Origin: Phorcus lineatus
Taxonomy: Eukaryota > Mollusca > Gastropoda > Trochida > Trochidae
NCBI GenBank assembly: GCA_921293015.1
Contig: OV121092.1
Coordinates: 9,926,001-9,990,000 of the forward strand
Reading direction: 5' to 3'
DNA: 64,000 bases
Shown here piece after piece: positions 34,137 to 47,200 of this stretch (position 1 is its first letter; the number at the start of each line of letters is the position of its first letter). The notes under the pieces are model-generated. The model saw only the letters and a list, made by a program, of their open reading frames with translations. It ran no database searches and had not been told where the DNA came from. Both the position numbers and the translations under genes were made by a program.

Positions 34137-37100
34137 TTAGATAGGGTTCTGTATGCGGAAGTGATGCTGCAGATTGTTGGCCTTGTATCCCACTTTGAAG
34201 TAGTGCTTCTGTTTCAGTCTCTGCATGAAGCCCAGATCCTTCACTCGCTTCTGAGCTACTTCTCCTGTAAGGTGATACATAAAACTTAAAGTCAGAGTCA
34301 GTTATAGTTGAATAATTACTAATGACTGGTTAGACATAAAAAATACATCATACATCAGTATAATTGTATTTATTACCTACGAGGGCAATCAGACTGGGGT
34401 TCATATTTTTCATACCATGCCCTTAGGCAATATTGTCATTTTCTATTGTGGTGTCACATCATAAAAAAATTTTGATGTCACAGTTCGCCAATGACATTGC
34501 ATTCCAAATTCCGACTGAAGTAATCCGCCTATGCTAGATGTTGATTTTGATTATTTTCTTTGATTTTGCTACTAATAAACAGATTATGATCGGCTAACAA
34601 GAGTCTGCCCAATATATTATTTCTAAAATATCCGAGTTTACTCATTCTATGTTTAGTTTGCATTTCTGAAAGTCACAAATGCTCTTTCATAAATACTTGT
34701 TTGGCTTAGAATGAAACTAATCAATAATTGCTTGATGATGATTTAAGTAATCATCTTTTAAAATGACTTGATCAGTATACAAAGTATATGACAGTTCTTG
34801 TGAAAATTGAACAAAGGACTGGACACTTAAAAATGCAGATCCAAACTAAATAGACTAAAATTCTCAAAAGAAAGTTAAGACTGGGGACTGGTAGAAAATT
34901 CTTGTTCAATTGTATTGCACATTTCAAGAATATGACTCTAACTTACATTAACAATACGGGTAATAAAAATGGATTGAAAATTCCCAATTTACATTAAGGT
35001 CTTTGAGACAAAGCAGTAACACGGACCTGTTGCACCTGTCCAGCCAAGAGCCTTGTACTGAGCCAGCATGCGGGGCACGATGGACCTCGTCTCCTTACGC
35101 ACAGGTGGCAGGTTCTGTCTGTAGTATTTGGCAAGGGAACGGTGTCCAACTGTTGCACCTGTTATGATAATAATGTGGATATCTATATGGTGCTTTTTTC
35201 ACGTACTTATACATGCTCAAAGCGCTACCTACACCACTACCCGAAAGGAGGTGTACATGTAAAACAGCTACCAAGGGTTAAGAGTGACCATGTAGGTCAG
35301 TACATTCCTGTTTTTAGGTACCCATTTACCCACACCTGTAAATGTGAACATCCATGTAGAAAGTATATATCATATATATATATAACAAAGCAAGTTAAGG
35401 ATCACCTGATTTTCATTATTGAGGTAATCTAGAGTTCATATGCTTCATACTATAAATCTTGGCCTACTTTAGGCCTACTGAATAATAACCTATTCTCATC
35501 TCATGAAAGATTGCAAAATGCATGTGACATTTTATTTTTCAGAGAAGGTAGTAACATGTGTACTGAAATTGTCAATATATGACTAGTAGGTGGAGTTCCT
35601 ACCCCTTCTCTTTTATCATGACACCAGACATGGATCATTTCCCGCACCGGTCGAGCTTATGCAATAAGTATGAAGTCAAGTTAGTTCCCAGTATAATAAA
35701 AATATTTAATATACATGAAGTGACGTCATACCCTTGTACACATGATGTATACCCTCTTTTTTTCACTAAGATGAGAGGGTTATTTTAAACTGCAGTGAAT
35801 AGACAAATTTTCTCTAGGAGTAAAAAATTAGTTTTAAACGCTCAACATATAATAAATTCACCAACAGGGTTCCTATATTCCTGTGACTGTCTTAAAAAAA
35901 TGTCCTTCATTTGCTACACATTTATCCAAGCTATATGTATCTACAGCATGAGGTACCTTATTAGACCCCTCATCTCTGTCAGGAAACATAGACCTTACAT
36001 AAGCTAAATGATCAGTCTTAAGAATAAAAAATAATTTAAAATGATTACTTAAATAATGGTGTATGAAATGGGTAACTTTAACAACACAGAAAAGTAAAAA
36101 CACATGGTGAGTCTTTCATATACCAAGTTTTGTTTACCTTGGCCTTGTGTTTTTTTCAGTTCTTCTCAAGAAATGGATTTTTGAATTGTGTTTCTTTGGA
36201 AATGGTATCATGAATAATTCAAGAAATTTGAAACCAAAAAACAACTGCATGTGATAGTTATTCCATATGCAAAGTTTATATACCTTTATATGCTGAGGTG
36301 ATTATAGTACTTGATCTAATTTTGCTAGTTATTTATAGGCTATCAGAAGAAAATCCATTGAAGGCAATCCGGGAACATATGGAGCTTCACAAAAATACAC
36401 ATGAACTGACAGAGTGGGAAGACTGAAGGTTACTTGGATGTACCATTGATAAACAAATATATATAAACATGTATACAAAATATTGTTGTACCTGAAGGCA
36501 GGACTAACTCGAAGCCATCATTTATGAGGGTTTCTGTTTCCACTTCCTGGTCTTCCATCTCAACATCATCACTGCCAGCCCCACCCCCTGCCCCGCCCAC
36601 TGCACCAGCCGACGCCCCCTCCTCCTCTGGGTAGCTGCTCCTGTTGTTCAGAGACAAGTAAACAATAACTATAAATGCAAACCATCTTTTATAAACAAGG
36701 ATGTTTAGACAATATTAGAGTTTTCTTGATTCAGAGCTGTAGCCATCAGAATGATCACATCAGCCAATCTTTGTTACCAGTCGCTGGTATATATGATGAC
36801 ACGTAACTAGGTTGTTATCACACTGTTAATACGGTTCATGTTCATTGATATATCCTAGTATTTCACCAACATTCAAATAATAATATATCTCATATCAAAC
36901 AATAGTTATCTGGTCACTCCATGATAACGTTCATAAATGGACAAAACAAAGTTACACATCAGTATACATCATGCCTTATCATTCAATATAAGATACCCAC
37001 AGCATTAAAACAATGGCGAACAATGGGACCAACGATGTGCTTTATTCGACGATACAACAATGCGCGAGGTTAATGACGTCATTTAAGTAATGTTACAAAT

Positions 37101-40100
37101 GACGTCATATTGGCCAAGTCCATTGATCAAACTTGAGGAGGCTATTGTCCATCATGGCTGACTCGACGTCTGTCGATTCGAAAACCAAAAGAGTGAGAGG
37201 TTTGGGTTTGCAGAGAAAGAAAAGCACGGATTAGAGACGTAACGTATCCCCTGGGGACATTTTCAAATTCATATTGATTGTTCAATTCAGGAGGCATCAT
37301 TGTTTTCAAAATATTTTTGTTAAAAATACCATAATTGTTCAACTGTTTTTATATATAAAGCAAGTAATTGTTAAGGGTATCTCATATAAGAAATAGAAGA
37401 CTCGTTGTTGTGCATCTATCGTTGAATAAAACACCAACTCGTCTTCTATTTCTTAATTAATCAGCAAAAACCAACTATCATGGAAATTTATGCATATACT
37501 TGACAAATGTACGACTGCATCACTCAACTCGTCTACCTACCTGTAGTCGTAGAAGTCTGTGTACTCGTACAGCACATCGCCGTCGTGCAGCATCTTACAG
37601 TGACCCTTGTCCACCATGTGCTTCTGTACAGCCTGGGTTGAGTGGAACTGTTTACCCTTCTCGTTGCACCACAGACATACGTGGCCGACGCCCACTTTCT
37701 CACCTGGACAACAGGATGAGATTCCAAATAAGTCCCAAAAAAAATATTCATTGCAACTGTAGCTTCATAAGCAGGGTATGAAATTATGAGCTGTTTAACT
37801 AGCCATCCAAGGGTCTAAATTTATCAATTAAGTATGTACATTACAGTAAGACAATAAAAGTTTCACCCACACAAAACAAAAGTCTCAAAATTTGGGTTTG
37901 CTGAATGGGTCATAATACTCTGTCATAAAGGTAAAAACTTGTGTCCCAACCTACAATCTATGAAATGAGAGTCTCATACTGTTAATTCATATGTTGAAGA
38001 TAACATATGGAACAAGGAAATAAAATACAGCAATTTGAGAGATCATTTTTCAGAAATCAAAACTTTTCAACACAGGGAAATAGAGGATAAATTTAGAGTG
38101 GATAGTAATGATAAAACGGGACCCAAGCTTAAATCGTGAGGCCACTCCCAATAATGCATCACAAGATAAAATTGGCTCATAATTCATATTGAAGCTCTTG
38201 TTCTGCTTGTACTTCACTTATTTCAAGGTAGATTAAGGACAAACACATCACACACCCAGGTATGTAATGAGACCCTCCATGTCCACCACAAACTCCAGGT
38301 CCGGAATGAAGAAGCTGTGTTTGCTGGTCATGTGAGACACGTTTTCTTCTAGCGAGGAGCTGACGTAGGAGCAGAACAGACACTCCTCAATACCAAGCAT
38401 GTTCTCCTCCCATGAGTCGGCGTCAGAGTCTGCATCTAAACAAAAACATGAGCTGTGGTGAGTGAGTGAGTTAGTGTTTAATACTTCAGCCATTATGGTG
38501 TCATTGAACTGTAGATGAATCCAGCAATTTCAAAGAGCCACAAAGTTTTATAGGGAAGATTCACCACTTTTGTAGCAATCGTTAGTCTCTACAATTTTCA
38601 AAAGGGAGGTCAACCCACATCACAGTCCACTCGCATTAATCACTGTACATTGTAGTGTTTCCCCTAAGATGGAAAATGGGCAGGTCAAATTGATTTAGAA
38701 AAGGGCACCACTCCTTTCAAAGGGCACATAAATACAAATTCTTTTGAAAGTATAATTCAAAGGAAAACGGAGCTACTTTTTGTAAATGAAACTGAGGCTA
38801 AAATATATTTGATAAATCTTACGAATAAATTCAGAAAAACATCACATTTATTCTAACCAATTTTAATTGAGTTACGGATATTAGATATGTGCATTTCACT
38901 CATTACATCAAGTGAGATAATCCGGCTGTGTCCGCCCGTAATCTCCCTATTGTTCCTGTATATAGCTAACATGTGGTCAGCAGATGTGTCCCATTGACAC
39001 AAAGGATAGATCATTAGTTTAGTCATTCCCTTCTTTTGTTTCTTTTGCTTGTAAGTTCCTGATATCATAGCAAACATGAGCTCTTCATACATAAGTATCT
39101 TATGTAAAAGACAATTGCCACATTGTAAATGATTTCATTGTACATGTTATAATCTGCAATAAGGCAACAGGGAGATTTGGGCTAGCAACAGGAAAAAGGG
39201 CAGGGTGGGACAGAAAAAGGGCAGGGCGCATATTCAAAAGGGCAGGGAGTAGCGCCCTGCTAAAACTGACTAGGGGAAACACTAACATTGTTTTAGCTGT
39301 AGGAATATGATACAAACTGGAGAAGTAAAAAACTGCTTGATATATATATATATATCGTCTACAAAAAATCAAATAAAAATTAATGATGCTTCTAAGAAAT
39401 TTCTTTTGGAAGATAAATTTCACTCTTACCATCATCAGAAGCCATTACTTCATCATCCGCCTGTGACCTCTGACCCTGCAGCCTCTCTTTCAGTGCCTCA
39501 TTCACCGAGTCCTTGTCGTGCAGATCTGTCCTCTCGAGTCCTTTCTCAGCATTTTTATCATTGAGGCGTTTAATCTTTGCTTCAAGCTGCTTCTCCTGTT
39601 TGGCCTCAACTTCTTTGTGCTTCTTGGACTTAATATGGTTATCAAAAGCATTCTGGGTGCTGAAATGTTTTCCGCAGGTTAAGCAATTACGCGCTGTATC
39701 TTTTTCTTGATCAGCAATCTGTGGAAAAATTCATGACAGCTATTTTATGTTAAAATATTGTTAAAAAATATAGCTAAATTATTTCAAATGTGACTGTGTA
39801 TTTCGTGAAATAATGTGACAATTACATAATCTGTTTATAAATCTGTAACTTACAATAGCTTTATCTTTTCATCTTACAAATATTATATATGAAATATCAC
39901 TCAGTTGTTTATAACATATTGTTTAATATGTAGCAACACTAGCTCTAAATCGCGTCAAGATTGATATATATATTTATAAATATTTCTTAATTCAATATTT
40001 ATTTTTGAATATTTCTTAAAGCAAGATTAAATAAAAAAGAGAATATCAAACTCTTTTCTTCTCATCTCACAAAGAAAATAAGTTTCATTAACCAAAATAT

Positions 40101-40545
40101 TACAACTAGTTTAGCTGGTTTTCATTTCAAAGTCTATTTTAAATATTTTATGCACTTCTAATGTTGAAAGTTCATCTAGATATGCATTTGTAATTGACAC
40201 TGAACAAATCACAGATGACTGGCAGGCAGCTTTTTCAAACACTTTGGCTTAACCCCTATCATGGAGCATGACAGAGACGTAAAATACTTAGTTAAATTTG
40301 GATTCCCTGATCTGTTGTTTTGTTTTAACTATTTTGGCAATGAAACATACGTTGATGTTGTTGTTAGCAGATACCTGAGCTCTCTGTGCAAGCACACGCT
40401 GTTGGAAGTTTTCAGCTGTTACAGGTGGCATTTCTGCCACTTTCCGCTTCAAATTGTACCTATGCCAGTCTGTTTTGTAGTGAGCTCTCTGCAGCTCTGC
40501 ATCAGCAAATGCCACTCGGCATGTAATGCATGTGTACACGGACAT
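34137..40545 (-). CDS. ZNF622: Zinc finger protein 622 / REI1 homolog, cytoplasmic 60S maturation factor
   Basis: Seven minus-strand exons: 40545-40375, 39718-39430, 38435-38256, 37703-37541, 36640-36492, 35158-35027 and 34264-34137 (TAA). Total 403 aa with every phase consistent. REI1/ZNF622 proteins bind late pre-60S ribosomes in the cytoplasm near the exit tunnel; yeast REI1 releases and recycles the Arx1 export factor. Four C2H2 fingers are visible: C6/C9/H22/H28, C69/C72/H85/H91, C172/C175/H188/H193 and C223/C226/H242/H248. The stretches YTCITCRVAF, QRAHYKTDWHRYNLKRKVA, HSFFIPDLEF and YKALGWTGATG are diagnostic. Exon 5 encodes an acidic, Gly/Ala-rich linker. An acceptor (TTTTTCCAG) lies 7 bases before the ATG, so a 5' UTR exon is expected upstream. 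A hAT element sits in intron 2. Confidence 0.95.
34373..34586 (-). mobile_element. Foldback-family fragment, copy E, without hairpin
   Basis: Starts TACCTACGAGGGCAATCAGA and ends at TAATAAACAGATTA, the reverse complement of the block that borders the stem in copies B and C. The hairpin is missing. Located in the last ZNF622 intron. Confidence 0.7.
35165..35345. repeat. Dispersed repeat with ATGCTCAAAGCGC motif
   Basis: Sequence such as TTCACGTACTTATACATGCTCAAAGCGCT followed by CATTTACCCACACC resembles a short interspersed repeat widespread in marine invertebrates. This is from memory; no second copy was found in the window. Confidence 0.35.
37025..37234 (+). promoter_or_regulatory. Promoter-like block with two TGACGTCA sites and a 26-codon ORF
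   Basis: Within ZNF622 intron 4, on the opposite strand, two CRE/ATF palindromes AATGACGTCAT (around 37073 and 37099) stand about 26 bp apart. They are followed by ATTGGCC (an inverted CCAAT-type box) and an ATG at 37154 in the context GTCCATCATGG. The ORF 37154-37234 encodes MADSTSVDSKTKRVRGLGLQ and RKKSTD, a short basic peptide. It could be a first exon of an unannotated transcript, a fragment of a retrocopied promoter, or chance. Confidence 0.3.
37393..37456. repeat. Small hairpin, about 20-bp arms
   Basis: AAGAAATAGAAGACTCGTTG and CAACTCGTCTTCTATTTCTT are near-perfect inverted repeats with a loop of about 24 bp. The following TAATTAATC and the CTCG/CGAG near the loop recall the foldback family at 23 kb, but no shared flank proves it. 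Confidence 0.6.
38653..39284. mobile_element. hAT-type non-autonomous element in ZNF622 intron 2
   Basis: The ends TAGTGTTTCCCCTAAG and CTAGGGGAAACACTA are inverted repeats of a classic hAT form. ACATTG is duplicated at 38647-38652 and 39285-39290 (6 clear bases of an expected 8). The interior contains G-rich runs (AAAAAGGGCAGGG repeated) and no transposase. Confidence 0.8.
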
Positions 40546-40551
40546 GTTGTT

Positions 40552-41297
40552 TCTGGAAAAATAAATTTCATTTTGAGTTTAAAATAAAGCTATTCAATAA
40601 CATTATATCACATCATACTACGAGGAACTATAGCAATTCATTAACAGTAATTTTGGGCATTTTAAAACAAAATCACTTCTGATTAGATATCTGTATATCC
40701 TACACATTCAAGAAGTCGAATAATACAACCTCCACATGTATACATGGCGTCACATGCACATCTACTCTCTGAAAAACACAGATAAATAGGCCTACATGCA
40801 AGAACATTAAAAATGTAGGACATATTTCAGAGTAAAGATATAAGACAAATATATCAGTAACCACTAACTAATATATATCAAAATTTACCTTGGAATATTA
40901 ACTCCAAATGGACACTGTCAAAGTTGTACGCAATAACTGTATTTTATAACATTAAGAAAATCAAAACATAAACACGTGTGACCAGCTCTTGTGCAATGAA
41001 CTTGTCAATAGCACGATACTACTGTAATACAACTAACATTACATAACAGTTGAAAGGAGAAGAAACGGTTTATCCACTAATCATCTTTAGTAGTAAACAG
41101 AATTCTAATAATTTAAAAACGCAAAAGTCGTACTGATATAAATTCGAACTCAGACAAATCCATATTCTATGTGCATTAAATAAAACCTACGATATAATCT
41201 AATTACTACTATAATCAGTTGCTTTCCATATATGATCTCATATGCACATGCGCAAAAGGGAACAGATCCTTTTCCTTTTCCGCTTCAGACTCGAAAG
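40552..41297. promoter_or_regulatory. Shared intergenic region between ZNF622 and RPL37A
   Basis: About 0.75 kb separates the two divergent start codons. Near the right end stands a pyrimidine tract (CCTTTTCCTTTTCCGC, about 41268-41283), which fits a 5'-terminal oligopyrimidine (TOP) start site of a ribosomal protein mRNA. The ZNF622 5' UTR exon should also lie here. No other motif is certain. Confidence 0.55.
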
Positions 41298-44200
41298 ATG
41301 GTACGAAGGAATTCTCATAGTACTAACAAATCAACAAATATCTACTTAATCTTAACCATTTAAATTTACCAAGTGCAACAAAATAAATTGTGCATATTCG
41401 ATTTTACGAAATATCCTAATATTTTCAAAATCGGCTGAAGTTAATCCATTGAAGTGCCAATCAGAAAATGCTAGTCGACATAAACATGTTGAGAGAAATG
41501 TCCGGTTGTTTCAACTATGCACTCATCTTAACTAAATAATGATATGTAAATACACAAGTAAAATCGTTTTTCCCGCTAGATCGATTAAGTTATCAGTGCA
41601 TTTCAAATGGTGAATATATAAATGACTAGACTTGACGGACGGTGTTAAAAGGAAAGTCGTATCAGGGTAATTTTTTTAAACGAAATCCAAGGGGACATTC
41701 TTGTTTCTTCATATAAAATAAATTATTAGTACTTGTTTATAGCACAACACAGTTGAAACATGTTTCTGTGTGTAACAACGCCGCTAATGGCTGAAATATT
41801 GCCCAAGCGGCGTTAAACAATAACTCACTCACTCACTGTGTGTAACATTTTAGTTAATTTAGTTTTGTCAAATTGATATAAGAACAGACAACGCCGCTAA
41901 TGGCTGAAATATTGCCCAAGCGGCGTTAAACAATAACTCACTCACTAAGAACATACACTCGGTAAAAAAACTAAGAACATACACTCGGTAAAAAAACGTA
42001 AGTTCATCTCAAATCGGAGCGCGAAAACCCTTGCTTTGGCAATTCAAGGTATTTTCTTATTAGTCTGATCATAAAGCATTTATTTATAAATGTGTGTACG
42101 TATTCTATCGATTCATATGCTTCATTGTTATGTTTTGAAATAAGACAAAAACAGCCCAAGTTGTCATGTCAATCCCCGAAAATCCATGGGGGGTCAATTG
42201 CTGACTTAGATAAAAAGCAAAAACTTCAAATGAAAGGCGCTTGGGAAATAGATCTTTTATTTTCATTATTATTTTTTATTATCGCGAATAAATTATCTCC
42301 TGTCTGTTAAGACCATGTAGAAAATCCATTGTATAAACCGTCATTCATTTAACAATATTTCTTATGACAGCAATTTACCTAAAGCAAATAAATAGCAATA
42401 AAGAGTTCACTATCCATAAGAACCCCTTATCAGGCAATTTACATGGTTTTCATTTTGAATTTTTTAGCCCTTGGATCACAATAAGACTGTCATCTTTTAA
42501 CTCTTAAGTTATTTGTAGACTATTTCCATGTCTTGAAGTTTTTAATCACAACTTTGCAAATTGCAGATAAATTGCATCCTGTATATTTGCACTATGCTTT
42601 GTTAAAAGCAGCATATAGGTTAGGGAAGTCCTGAAATGGACGTAAAACATCAATTGATGTCCATAACATGTCGATCTGGGTAGAAAACCTTACTTAAATT
42701 CACGTATACATAGTATAACAGTGAACATTTTGGCCAGATGACCAGTGAACATCATTTTCAGAGAATTCTGCAGGTGTCGTATCAAACACAACATTAATCA
42801 CTTTGCAAGTTATATTTAATTTACTTATTTTATTTAATTTTAATCAAATATTATTAATGTAAATCATGACAGTAATTAAAAAAGCAGGTATGACAGCTGG
42901 GAATAAAGGGCTATCATTTTTGTCAATGTTTGAGGTTATGCAGGTTCAAAGCAAAAATTCATTGCTAGGGGTGTAACGGTTTATCGCGATGTATTCGTAT
43001 TGCGGTATTTATTGACGGTTCGGTGCACCGAAAATTTGCTTTGAAAAAAACGTACCGTTCGGTTTTTGTAAATTTCAGCTTTTCTCACTATTCTCTTGTT
43101 ATTGCTGTCAAAAACGCTAAAAAATGTCAACTCAAATTTTTGTTATCTCATGTATCTGCTAAATGTCATTATAAATTAAGAGTTCAAACGTCGTCCAAAT
43201 GTACTGACGATCTAACTTCTGTCCCAAGATGCAAGTAAAATGTCAAAAGACAGCATAGTAACGGTAGATTCTATAGGTATGTCAGAAAAATATATATAAA
43301 GCATGGGCAAGATTCATCAGTTAAAAGCTTTCAAACGCAAACGGATATTTAGAAAGCTTTCATAATATAATTAGTAACTAAGTTCGTACTTTAATACATA
43401 ATATTCTTCTTGGGCCCTCGTACGCTACGTGCTTGTCGATCTATAAGTGAAGCGATCCATGCGTGGCTTGGTCACATGGACCAATGAGATTGCAGAAAGC
43501 TTCAAGCCGGTGATTAGCGGTTCTTGTGAGAAAATAACGTAATTCATTAATGCGTTACCAAAAAATAGAGAGTACTACAAATTAAGTTATTGTTTCTGAC
43601 ATGTGAATACTGGTTTAATGAATACACGCGATGGGAGTGAGATTCAGTTTGTTTTGACATTTCTTAAACGAGCTATTATTTCTTGGAATTCAATCAGAAC
43701 GAAAGTACTTTTCTTCGAACTCATTGACATTGAAAACCCCACATGGTCAATCGATTCTAGAGTTGCATTGCTTAATTTAGTGACCAATGAATATTTGATG
43801 TGTCAATGATTTATATAAAGTACCGGTAATAAAACAAAATAAAGTTAAACAATTTGAATTTGCAAAATTAACAAGCTCCAATTGTTTTATTGAATTTGAA
43901 ATAATTTTAAAAGAGTAAACTTTAGCTAAAGACTTGAAATTGTCAAATAATCAAAGTTTAATTGAGTCGCTAAAATAAGTTCAAATAAATATTTTCACAT
44001 TTTTTTACAAGTTACAACTTATTTATAATTTCAGATACTCAAGTTGTTCTTTGAGTGTTCTGTTCACTGTTCAGGGCTACACTAGCTCTCTTTTGAGTGT
44101 TTTCTAGTCAGACGTTAACTTGTTTCAAGTTGGTCTTTGAGTGTTCACTGTTCAGGACTACACTAGCTCTCTTTTTGAGTGCATTCTCGTCAGATATTTT

Positions 44201-47200
44201 AGTCTTTTTGAAGACTTCTTCCACAAATAAAGTTTTTGTGCAGTTCCAATCTGATTAAAATCAGATGAAGTATCGCTCGCTTAACATTTGTCCATCATCA
44301 ATATGCGATACTAACATCTGACACTATCCCGCTAGAAGGGTCACCAGATTGACATTCGTCCTTGAACTCCCAGCCAACAACCTATTGAAACATAACCAAT
44401 CAGATTACGCGTTACTTCCATTGTTCGGGTCACCATTCAAAAGGGCGCGCGAAATGGCTTGCGGTGATCTCGTAAACAAAAAATTTCGTAGACACGGGAA
44501 TTTCGTTGACGAACCAATTTCCTAGACAGTGAATTCGTAGACAGTATTAAATTTGTATTTCTAAGTTAATATTGGCTATTATTTTTAATTATTATTATCT
44601 CTCATAGTCGTTTATAACATCCCAGGTAGCATTACAGCATCGGGTCAGTACTGACCCAGTGCTGTGTAAAACACTGGCCCATTGCCGAGTATCACCGGGC
44701 CGGTACGGTTTATCAACGCTGGTGCGACACTGGGCCAGTATTGGCATATTGTATCAAACCGGCACTGGCCCAGTACTTAACCAGCACCAAAACTATGTCG
44801 AAAATATCAGCATTTTGGCTCGTCATGTCGACTTCGGACACTCATAGAAATTGTTAAACATTCTTAGAAATTCCAGATAGTGATCAATGTTAAATGGAAT
44901 TGTTTGTTAAGTCCGAACTTTTGTCTACATAGCAATGTTTGTATTGTAATATACACAAATATTTAAATATAACAAAATGTCAAAAGATAAAATATTACAA
45001 TACTAACAGGAGAAGGGGACAAAGTGAAAGTATGAACATTCAAAACTAAACCTACACCTACAACATGGGAGAGGTAATCGAAACATTAATATAACTTTCA
45101 GATATTGAAGATGACGAAGCCTCAGAAATAATAAAAGACACGTGTAATTCATTTGCAAATGATATAGTATATCATTCACATATTATTGATTTATTATTCA
45201 TTTTAGTTCAGTCAAGCGAAAGGCAAATCATTAGACAGGAGGGCCTGTTACATTAATTAACTTTTTTAAAAGTTCAAACAAGAACTAAAAGAATTGAAAA
45301 TAACACATGAATATTGGATTGCTTTAATAGTTTCAAAAAACAACAAGATTGACTATTATAGTTTTTATTTACTTTATTTCTTTAATCGAAACTGGGGGGG
45401 GGGGGGGGCAATGGACATGGACATCAATGGCCTTCTTTATGGTATAAACTCTCTCTTCACTCAAACACAGTTTTTCTTTAAAATACTTTCTTACAGTTTC
45501 AGCACCCGTTTCTGAAATTTCTTTTTGCACAAAAGAGAAACCGCTAATCACGCAAAAATTCGTCTTACAATACACCCGTTCGGGTGTAAGACAGGAGGAC
45601 ATGGCGGCCTCTGTCAATATCTACATTTTTCAAACATTTACATTTACAATACATGAAATGGCAATATTCAATGATCGCTGATAAAACATGCTAACTCTAA
45701 CGTTTTTGTGTCGCAGCGCATATGCGAGGGTAAACCACAGCGGAATACACCGAACGAAGCAGTTGGAACAGATCGGCTGTTTCCGCCATGCCTAACTCTG
45801 TGCAACACCGAACATACGCTGTATGGAGTCCAGGCTGATGGCATTAATAGCCTAGAATTTGATTGGTTTATTCTCGTAAGCCCGGGACATTCAACTTAAC
45901 GGGGCAGTGTCAGATGGAATATAGCTTGTTAAACTGAAACGAAACGAAACGGAAATAAAACGAAACGAAATTAAACAAGCGGAATTCCATCTGATTTTAA
46001 TGAGATTGGTGCAGTTCATACCTCAGGTCTGTTATATTTATTGTTAATGAATGGTTTTGAAATATTGATGGACTGAACCGAAAACTACCGAACCGGGTGC
46101 TCTGCACCGCAATATGCACCGAACCGTGGCATTGCCGTACCGTTTCACCCCTATTCATTGCAAACATGACGTTAAAACTAAGCCAAAATGATAACACTAC
46201 TTTACTCCCAAAAAAACTCAAAAGTTACGTTCTAGTTTTCCAAATACAGCTATAGTAAACAGATGGAGATATCACCTGCAAATGTCTAGTCTTACCCCTA
46301 ATATCATTTTCACGATTGGCCATATATTTAGCACAAATTAACAGTCTATTACCTATAAATCAACATCTACTTCATCCTTGCCATATTTTAAGTTATTTTA
46401 AGGGCATTTTTTCTAAATGTTTTGATGAGATAAACTTATTTCCATTCAGGCGTTGCTATTATGTCTTAAATCCCATTTAAGACATAAATCCATTGAAATC
46501 TGATTGGTTCTAATCCATCTTCAATCTTGCCTATAATTACTCTTTACAATATCTCCTGTTTGGTGGAATTTATAGTAACACTTGTCTTACAGTAACACTT
46601 GTAGATGTGCATTCTGAAGAATGGAACAAAAATCTTTGTAGTGAAAGCATTTGCTTACTTCTGTTTTACAGGCCAAGCGTACAAAGAAGGTTGGCATCGT
46701 TGGCAAGTACGGTACCAGATATGGTGCCTCCTTGCGTAAAACTGTCAAGAGAATGGAAATCTCACAGCACTCAAAATACACCTGTCAGTTCTGTGGAAAG
46801 GTAAGCTCATTAATAATTGAAACAACCATTTAAACAAATCAGCATTAGATTTTATGGTCATAATTTTGGTCTATCTGTACTCATTGGAAAAATTTCCAGG
46901 GTGAATAAACTAGTATGAATCCAAGTTTTTCAAGAATCTACAGATACTTGCGTACAAAGATAGTATTCTGAGTTTGTGAAGTGGACTTACCTAGGATGAA
47001 CATAAGCAGTTCTTGCATTATATCGGTACAGAACTCTGAGGCACCACAAACATTGCTCCATGATGTAAACATTGCTAGCTATCACTAGAAGTGCTCCTGG
47101 TTGGCTAATTCTAGTACATTGATTCTAATTCTTAACTGATTCAATTATTTTCACCTATTTGATCACAACTATTACTAAAATGACTCAAAAGCTTTTTTCC

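Larger units (their letters stand above)
44240..46015. mobile_element. Inverted-repeat element R, copy 1, nested in the hAT
   Basis: GTGCAGTTCCAATCTGATTA AAATCAGATG at the left mirrors CATCTGATTTTAATGAGATT GGTGCAGTTC at the right, about 25-bp ends sharing the core AATCTCATTAAAATCAGAT. The same ends bound element R copy 2 at 49712-51338. The superfamily is not assigned and no clear target duplication was read. Confidence 0.55.
42966..46153. mobile_element. 3.2-kb hAT element in RPL37A intron 1
   Basis: The ends TAGGGGTGTAACGGTTTA and GTACCGTTTCACCCCTA are inverted repeats of hAT type, and TTCATTGC is duplicated exactly on both sides (42958-42965 and 46154-46161). No transposase was recognised. 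The interior holds other sequence: an imperfect tandem repeat at 44039-44205, a segment with ACTGGCCCAGT motifs at 44640-44790, and an inverted-repeat element at about 44240-46015. It is a non-autonomous carrier or a hAT enlarged by nested insertions. Confidence 0.9.

Noticed and set aside
45393-45408. Poly-G tract as a functional quadruplex element
   Set aside because: A single homopolymer of uncertain length inside a transposon; it may be partly a sequencing artefact.
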